From Proteles cristata cristata (taxonomy: Eukaryota > Chordata > Mammalia > Carnivora > Hyaenidae): a DNA stretch of 64,000 bases. The notes under the pieces are model-generated. The model had not been told where the DNA came from, ran no database searches, and worked only from the letters and a program-made list of their open reading frames with translations. The stretch covers positions 620,001-684,000 of the forward strand of contig JAESUZ010003490.1 in the NCBI GenBank assembly GCA_017311185.1. Direction: 5' to 3'. The position numbers and the translations under genes were made by a program. Below, piece after piece: positions 22,757 through 31,700 of the stretch; positions within the stretch are counted from its first letter, which is position 1, and the number at the start of each line of letters is the position of its first letter.

Positions 22757-25700
22757 CTCAACCTTGAGAACCAGTAAAACATCAGATTTATCCACAAGGT
22801 TTGTTAAAATTCAGAAACAAGACCCCACTCCCAGTTTCTGATTCTGTGGATTGATGTGGGGCATGAAAGTTTGCATTGTATTTCCTTTTCTCTTCTTTTT
22901 CTTTGTGTTTTATTTCTAACCAGTTGCCAAGTGATGCTGTGGTAGGGGTTGTGGGCGGGGGGCGGTTCTGACATGACAGGAGGAAGTACATAGCGAAGCA
23001 GTGGAAACTGAAAGGGAAGAGTGAGAAAAAAGAATGTCTTAAGATAGAAGCAATGTCCATTTGAAGACTTGCTCTCCCTGATTGGGAGTGAAGGTTGACT
23101 TCTGAGCTGTGCTGAGAAGTCCCCCTGGTAGAGAGGGCCACAGGTCACTTACGAAAGCTTGTCCAGTGATCTGCAACCAGGTCTCCTTGGAGCTTTGGGC
23201 CATATCACTATGCCAGTAGACACTGTGACATGCCTACAGAGATGTGAAATCAGTGAGCAGAGCTTCGCATCCTCAATTTAGTCCAAGTAAATAGTGGTCT
23301 GAGCCGATGTGATTAACTGCTTGAGTTCTTAACATTTTAAAATCTGAATGTCTGGCACTGTGAGAAGGGACTGCCTGCAGTGTGCCTTTGTCCCTGAATA
23401 GGTCTCCTCATCAAGGGGTTTGCTCAGGAGCTGACAGCTTTTTTCGAGGGACTGTTCTTTTCTATGCTGTGTACCTACTAAAATACAAAAAGCCTGACAT
23501 TCCTAGGAAGTTTGTGTGTAGATCACAAGACTCATGTAAAATTCACTGTTGCTTTTGGTAACAAGTAGCAGAAAAATGTACTAACAGTGATTCACAGAGG
23601 GGTTTATTTTTCTTACTTAACATGTAGGGCAGAGGTTAGTAGTTGCTGGTACTGGTTTGGCTGATCAATGATGCCAGTAAAACACTGAGTCTTTTTACTC
23701 TTCCTCTTCATGAGTGTTTGTTACCTCTTCATTACAAAATAGCTGCTGCAGCTCCGAACATCCATATTCAAACCTAGGTAGGAGGCCAGGAAAGTTATTT
23801 GTTGTGTACACTGCCACAGAGGTTCTCTTGACAAGAAAAAAGGTACTATGTGCTATGCAAACTTCTGTTTCTTCTGGCTGTTGTATTTTACACAAGGTAT
23901 TTCTTGACTCTCTTCCACTAAATAATTTTTTAATTTTATTTATAAATGGAGCATTGGAAATGTATACACTATGTTTTACATGATGATAAAGAAATGGAGA
24001 CATTCTTAGAAATGGTTTTCTAGGGGTGTCTGGGTGGCTCAGTTGGTTAAGTGTCTGACTCTTGATCTATGCTCACTCAGGTCTTGGTCTGAGGATTGTA
24101 AGTTCATGACCCATGTTCGGCTTCACTTAGGTGAAGATCCAACATAAAAAAAAGAAAGTTTTCTGGAGGAGCTTCAGGAAAGCCAAGAATCTCTTGAGGA
24201 AACTTATTTGGAATCATTTATTAAAGTATTAGTAATCTTAGAAATATATGTAGAGAGTATATATTTCTAATTTTAAGGAGATCTTACACATCAGTAATAA
24301 AAGCATTGCCCAAAGCAGGCTAAGTTTTATGCCTTTTCCTATCAAATTATTTGTACAAACAATGGTACCCAATCCTGATGAGATGCTCCTGTGCTGTTGC
24401 CAAGAGTATACATTGGTACCAATTCTTAAAGCCTTATAAAAAGCATAAAGAACCTTTACTAAAATCCCTCTCTAAGGAAGCTTTCTTAATGAAAAAATTA
24501 AAATTATGGACCAAGTTGGTGCATATGAAATAATAGATTATTCTAGGAGTATTTACATTTTTAACAATATTTGCAAAAAATGACAAGACTAATTAAATTA
24601 GGTGATCTCTCCATAGCTTGTTAAAAATAAGAATGCAGTTGTTTAAACCACATTATTCTCATTTTGTAATGTGTAGATATATTTAAGTACTTAAAAGAAA
24701 TATGTCACATTAAAAATTTTTTTAAAAAGGAGGGGTGGGGGTGCTTGAATGATTCAGTTGGTTAAGTGTCTCACTTTGGCTCAGGTCATGATCTCACGTT
24801 TCGTGGGTCTGAGCCCCGCATCAAGTTCTGTGTTGACAGCCTGCTTCAGATTTCCTGTCTTCCTCTCTCTCTGACCCATCCCTGCTTGTGCTGTTTCTTT
24901 TTTTCTCTCAAAAATAAAATTAAAAAAATTAAATAACAGAAATGCGTCAAGTATTACCAATAGATATTTGAGGATTATGGGATTACATGCCATTTTTTCC
25001 CTTATTTTTTTGCATTTTCCAATTTTCCTATAATGAATATTATTTCTACGATTATAAAATTTCACTTTATTTTTTAAAGGAATATATAAACATGAGTGTA
25101 TTTGAAGAGATCCTCATTAGGAAGAAAGAATAGGCAAAAAAATGCCTTGATCCAAGAATTTTGGCGGGCTCTTCCTCACTTGAAAAGTAGATAGACGAGG
25201 GAAGTGTTACCGAGTGTTTTGTTCCTCTGGAGTTTTGGCATTTCTCAGTTCTGCCACGAAGGGGTTGTTAAGTGGAAGTTTGTAACAACAGTTCATTCGT
25301 TTTATTTTTCTCTTTCTAAGAGGACTTTCTGCTTTGCTTTTCTGTGATATGTGTAGTACTGAGGTCACTAAGGACAGTAACTAAATTCAGAAGGGGAAGG
25401 GAACCGGTGTAAGGAAACTGTCTGAATTTATCCAGATAACCAAAGTTAACTCATGTAAGCTGAGGTCATTGTCTCAGCGCATAATTATCCCTTTTGCTCA
25501 GTATGTATAGAAAATGGGGCCCCAGTATGCCTGAGCAGGAAACTAATTGTCTCTCTTCCAAGATTGATTAATAAATGTGTAAGTATGTGTAAACCCTCCC
25601 TATCTCCCCATCTGGGTGAGGGGATGGGGAAAGAGGTGTTTCTCCTGACATTTGTCTTTCCTTTGGGGTATCCACCACACAGCATGTGAAGTGTTCAGAT

Positions 25701-28694
25701 CTAATAGTCTGTCATTTGCTGGTTGGAAACCCTTGGTATAAAGTCACATACCTTTAGAGCTGGAAGAACTTTATGAATTCCATTTCAATTGCATCTCTCA
25801 TTTCTTACCAGGTACTTTAACATATATGAGATTCCTAAACTAGGATATGTTTTTCCCTGGGTTATGCCCTGAGCCAGGAAGCCCTTGAAGCCTCAAGATC
25901 CCTAGAAAGATTCACCATGTTTACCTCCTGACTTCACATAAGTCCTTGACATGGTGTTAATAAGAAGATAGCTGTATTCATGTTTCATTAGTCAATAACA
26001 TTGCTTAACACATGGAAGAATGTGTCATTCTAAAAGCATTGGGTTTTTGTTTTGTTTATTTGCGTTTGCATGGAAATTAATCTAAAATCCTTTGGTATGA
26101 TCTTTTTTAACTTATTTATTTATTTTGAGAGAGAGAGAGAGAGAAGAAAGTGCATGTGCATGAGAGCAGGGGAGGGGCAAAGAGAGAAGGAGAGAGAGAG
26201 AATCCCAAGAGGCTCTGTAGGTCAGTGCATAGCCCAACATGGGGTTCAAACTTAAGAACCTAAATCATGACCTGACCCAAAATCAAGAATCAGGTGCTTA
26301 AGGGACTGAGCCTCCCAGGTGTCCTAGTTTAATATTAACAATCTAGCGTTTAGGGAAGGGGAGAGTCAGGAATTATGTGTTGTCATTGTAGAAAAAGTGA
26401 AATGTGTAGCATGGCCAATTCCAACCCAAAACTCTCACAGACAAGGATCTGGCCTAATGGAGGTAGGTGGGTAGAAGGGGAAACTTTGTACTTTGGAATT
26501 TAGAAATGGTCTTTTTTTTTTTTTTTTTATCACTACTGTGATTTGAAGGTGCTCTTTCCTCTTTTATATACTAATTCTTTAAATAAGAAAATTGTTGAAA
26601 AATTCTGTCTTGGGATTGATAAAAGCAATGTGTTGGGTTTCATTATACCCCATAGATAGCTAAAATAGTAACCTGTCCCCTGAATACTAGCTGTGTAAAT
26701 GACACTCCCATTTGGATGATTAATAAATGTCTCAAACTCAAAAGTAGAACTCTTGATTTCCCCACAGCCCACATATCACCTCTTCCCAAGTGTTCTCTAT
26801 CTTAGAGCATGGAGCTCCCATTTACCTAGCTGTTCAAGCAGAAGTTCTAAGATGTAATTCTTTGCTTTTTCTTCCCCACAATCTGTCAGCACTTTTTGCT
26901 AACATTACTCCCAAACATATCCCTAAATCACTGACTTCTCTCAATCACTGTTGTTACCATCTTGTTCATATCACTGTCATCTCTTATCTGGACCATTGCT
27001 CTGGTCTTCAAACTCATCTTCTTGTTCCCTTATGATCTATTTCCTACCAAGCATGAAGAATCATCTTTTTATTTAGTATTACCCTGTTTAAAGTCACTCA
27101 TTGGGTTTACTTAGTAGTTAGAACAAAATCTTTACCCCTCAACCTGGTTTACACGGCCCCTTGGAGGCTGGCCCCCACTGCCACTTTGACCTTAGTTCCT
27201 ACCTCTATCCCCAAACACCATTCTCTGGACCCTATGACTTTAGGTTGAGCATGCCAGTCTGTCAACCTGAGGGTCTTCCCCTGCCAGGAATGAGTTTTCC
27301 AAGGCTGGTTCCCTCTAATATTTAGAGTAAAATGCTCTGTTAAAGGTTATTCCCCACAGAGGCCTTTTCTGACCACCTGATTATATAGGATGCTCCACCC
27401 CGCCCCCTAGAGATACCATTGCTCACACCGTTGAATATGTCTATTCAAATTACCTAGATAGCATTTATATCCACCAACACTACCACTAATGCCTACCATC
27501 AAATATAGGACCCACTAGAGCAGGGGCCTCATCTGCTTTTTCATCATTGTGTTACCAAGACCACAGAGGAGTTTCTTAATAATGGATTTGCATGAATAGC
27601 TGTTTTTCATATGCTTTGTCATCCAGATGTCTCTCAATTTGGAAATCAATAGGTTGTTTCTGCCTGTTCTGTTTCTACAGCAGAATGGACTTTATGAGTA
27701 TAAAGTCTTTGGTGTTCTGGACGATTGCCCACCAGATTTATTCGCAGCTGTCTATATGGACTTAGACTACAGAAAACAGTGGGACCCATATGTTAAAGGT
27801 GAATAACATCTATTTAAAAAAACATCTAGAAAGTAGAATCTATTGTTACTTATTCTAGCTAGTAGAAAGCAACAGGTTTAATTTCTACTATGTTATATTT
27901 TATTTAAAATTTTGGCATGAAAGTCTTAAGTGTTGGGCTGAAACGTGCCTTTGTGATTCCTTGCATTCCCTTAGCTACCACTCTCCAATTCGCTCTGGGG
28001 GCTACTTTGTTCTCACTGTAAGTTCATCATCATCTCACATATCGAGGTAGTCATAGGTGGCTTCTTAGATGAGGTGGTGCCCAAGCTTTGGAAGTTGAAC
28101 CAAAGTTTTATCAAGAATAATAATGCATATAGGTGAGAGGGTGAGAAGGTGAGGGGATGGGTGGCTTGAGGCCATTTGAGGCCCAGAGAACAGCATGAGT
28201 AAAGGGAGGAAGGCATCAAACAGTATGGTATGTTCAAAAACTGTGAGTAGTTTGTTTTTATTGGGTTGTTGGGGTAGCAGATCTAGAGGTAGAGTGGGAG
28301 GAAAGGCCCAGAGGCCAAAGGCAGCAGTCTGGCCACCAGGTTACAGTTCTTAGACTTTGCCCTGAAAGTGATGGACAGCTATGAAATAGGAGGTCCTTCT
28401 GTCACGTAAAGTGGGGGTGGCCTCTACCAAATCAGTTATAGTGGAAGAGAAGTGCAGAACTAGCCAAGGGGTACCTAAACTCTGAAAGACCCTTGCTATA
28501 GTCAACGTTCTTTGTTACAAGCAACAAAAAGTTAACAAATGCTAGTGAAAGAAATGGAAAAAGAGTTTATTGGTTCATGGTATTGAAAAGCCCAGGAGTT
28601 TCTAACTACCAGGACAGCTGCATGAAATTTTTTAAAATATGTTTGTTTATTTATTTATATATTTTTTGAGAGAAGAGAGAATGAACTGGGGAGG

Positions 28695-28747
<53 letters not shown>

Positions 28748-31700
28748 TAGCTCCAAAGCCGGCTCTGCACTGACAGCAGTGAGCCCAATGAGGGGCTCCA
28801 ACTCACAATGCATGAGGTCATGACCTGAGTCAAAGTTATATACTTAACTGACTGAGCCATCAGACACCCATGCATGTAATTTTTAAATATTTTCCATATC
28901 TTTTTTTTCTTTTCTGAGTTGACCTAATTCTCAGGCAGATTTTTATGTCATGGCAAAGATGGCCACCAGAAGATCCAGTCTTAGGGGCATATGGGTGGCT
29001 GAGTCACTTAAGTGTCTGACTCTTGGTTTCAGCTCAGATCATGATCACGCAGTTCATGGGTTCAAGTTCCAGTGTGGAGCCTGCCTGAGATTTCTCTCTC
29101 CTTCTCTCTCTGCCCTTCTTCTTCTCTCTCTGTCTCTCAAAATAAATAAACTTTAAAAAAATAGAGTTTTATAGTCCAACCATATAAATAACCCCACAAG
29201 AACAGGAAGGAGCCTTCCACTAAACTGCTCACAGAGGCTACAGTCCCAAAATTTGCTCTCATGGCATCCTGTGGATGTTTGCCATGTATGGTCTCCTAGT
29301 GTTTTCCAGTACCCTTTCTATCTAGGGGGAATTGTGATGCTTGTCAATTCAAGGGAGAAGCAGATGTTCTTTGTCCCAGCCTCCTAACAGCCATGGTTCA
29401 GGGATGTAACAGGCAGCTTCAGTTAGAGAGAGAACTATATGAGGAAGCAGGCAGCGTGCAAAGTCAATTTTCTGGTGATGGTCAGGGCTAAGGTGTCTGA
29501 CACTGGGAGAAATAGTTGCAGAGACTCTGATGTTTAGTACTTGACGTCAACCATTCACACTATGGTATCTAGTCCCATAGCAGCAGTGTGGCTTCTCTGG
29601 AACAATCCTGAGGTTCTAAGCCCAACTCTGGTCCTTCTAGATATTCTGTGAGCTGCCTGAGGACCTTTGCTAATCCACTTTTTGGCTTGAACTTGCTAGT
29701 GATAAGGTAAGCCCCTGGTCAGATGTACCATCCTTGAATGAATCACTGTGGCCACATCTTACTCATTTTCCCAGCCCTGAAATTAATGCTGAGACAGTCC
29801 TGCATAAATCACCTAGTTGAGGAGGGGGAGGGTGAAGGAGAATGGAGATCACTGATCCAAGAAGGGGGAAGTGATGCTGAGTATGGAAAGGTCACAGATG
29901 TCTACTTCTTCCCTTCCTCTCAAGGGCTGTCTTTAGTGTCGTGAGGCACCAGTGGGCAAGCTCTTTAATCCATGGTCTGCTTCTAATAGATTTTCTTTTC
30001 AAAGCTGAATTAAAGAATACATTTCCCCCATCAGCATCTCCTTAAGGGGCTCTCATGTTTACTTCAGCAGCCTTGGCTTACCTCCTTCTCTAAATGGAGG
30101 GTCATACTGCACAGCTTGGGGTCAGAGGGTGTGTGTGTCATTGAATTCTTTTACTCTCTCCAGCCAAGAGTTAGCTGCTGTTTGCCCACAATAGAATGAT
30201 GGAATTAAAGGAAATCTGGTCATTGCAGCCACCATAGTGTGTAAAGAAACAGGGGAGAGAAGTGAGACACTTAGGGTTAGCCACAGTTATGCCACTTCCT
30301 AGCTGTTTAGGAAGGACACTGCCCTCTCTAGAACCTTCATTTCCCAGCTGAACACATTAGTGGTGTGTTCACTAGAGGGTGACCTAGTCCAGGGCTAGCT
30401 GTAACAGGTCAGAAATCTAGAGCTCAGAAGCAAAACTATCGGTACTCTAGTGACATCTGCTGGTTGCCCTGATTTTAAAACCTGAACGTTTATTTTTGGA
30501 TGCCTAATTTGTTTCATTGTGTTGAACTTGAGAATCTTGCTTATACTATACAGGGGACATGTTTTGCTGTTTTATTTTTACGGTGTTTTTATGTCTACTA
30601 GACACTACCCTTAGGAACCAAGCTTTCAGCATTATTATCAAAGCAATATTATTAATAAATCTGATTTTTTCTAGAATTCTGTGCCATATGAGTTGGTGGT
30701 TTACCATATCCCTAGGGGGCATCATAGCTAGGCTTCTTGTTAAATGAAGCCCAGAGTTTCCAGATATGTTAACTTATGTTATTCTCCTTAGAAATACAAG
30801 AAAAGCGATGCAGTGGAGAAACCGTGGTGTACTGGCAAGTGAAGTACCCTTTCCCCATGTCCAACCGGGATGTATCCTTTCAAAAGGCACACCACTACTT
30901 GGCTTTCATGTGCTTTTAATCTTTTTTCTTTTTTAAGTTTATTTATTTTGTTGGGGCGGGGCAGAGAGAGAGAGACAGAGAATCCCAAGCAGGCTTGCTG
31001 TGAGGAAAAAGTACGAGTCCAGGGGGAAGAAGCCAGAGCCAAAGCAAATTCCTTTCTACTGCCAAAACATTAAAGACCTTCACTCGTCTGTCCACAGAGA
31101 GCAGGGGTAACAGCCGATCCACAGGGCACCTGAGAGAGGGCTGGGGCCACTGTGGGTGTGGGTGCCACAGAGACTCTGAGGTGGCATGGTGCTATGCCTG
31201 TTGCTGTTGCAGTAAGTACGATGTGTTCTACTCAGTGTGATTTTTAAAAAATTGTTTAGGCTTTGAATCCCTTCTAGTATGAAACCTAAAATTCTGTTGC
31301 GGCCGTTATAGGTATGAAAGTCTAACCAGGTTTTGGAGCCAGATCTGGGTTTGCATTCAGATTCCAGTTGGGCTATGGGATCTTTGGCAAGTTTCTTTAC
31401 TTCTCTGAGCCTCAAATTTGTCCTCTGCAGGATGGGGATACTTGCACTGAACTCACAGGGACCTGTGTTGATCTCAGGACCAAAATGGATGCTATACCTA
31501 AAACATATGGCATGGGCTCAATAAATCATAACTCTCACTGTTTCTGAGGGTTAAATTATCTTTCCTAGAATAGTGTCTTAGACATAGTGCCTGTTCTATG
31601 AGTGTTGATTGAGATGAGTTGGATTTGTTATTCTTGGTGAACCAGTGCTAACTCAAAGAGGACAAGTACCTACTAATACTCAGTGCTCATATTTCTTCCT

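Noticed and set aside
22788..23148. Overlapping minus-strand ORFs of 114 and 117 codons in intron 1
   Set aside because: Two frames open over the same DNA with no recognisable domain, and neither has splice signals tying it to a gene.
28698..28744. Long GA run as an independent microsatellite or regulatory tract
   Set aside because: It is the expanded TC tract of the surrounding antisense SINE.
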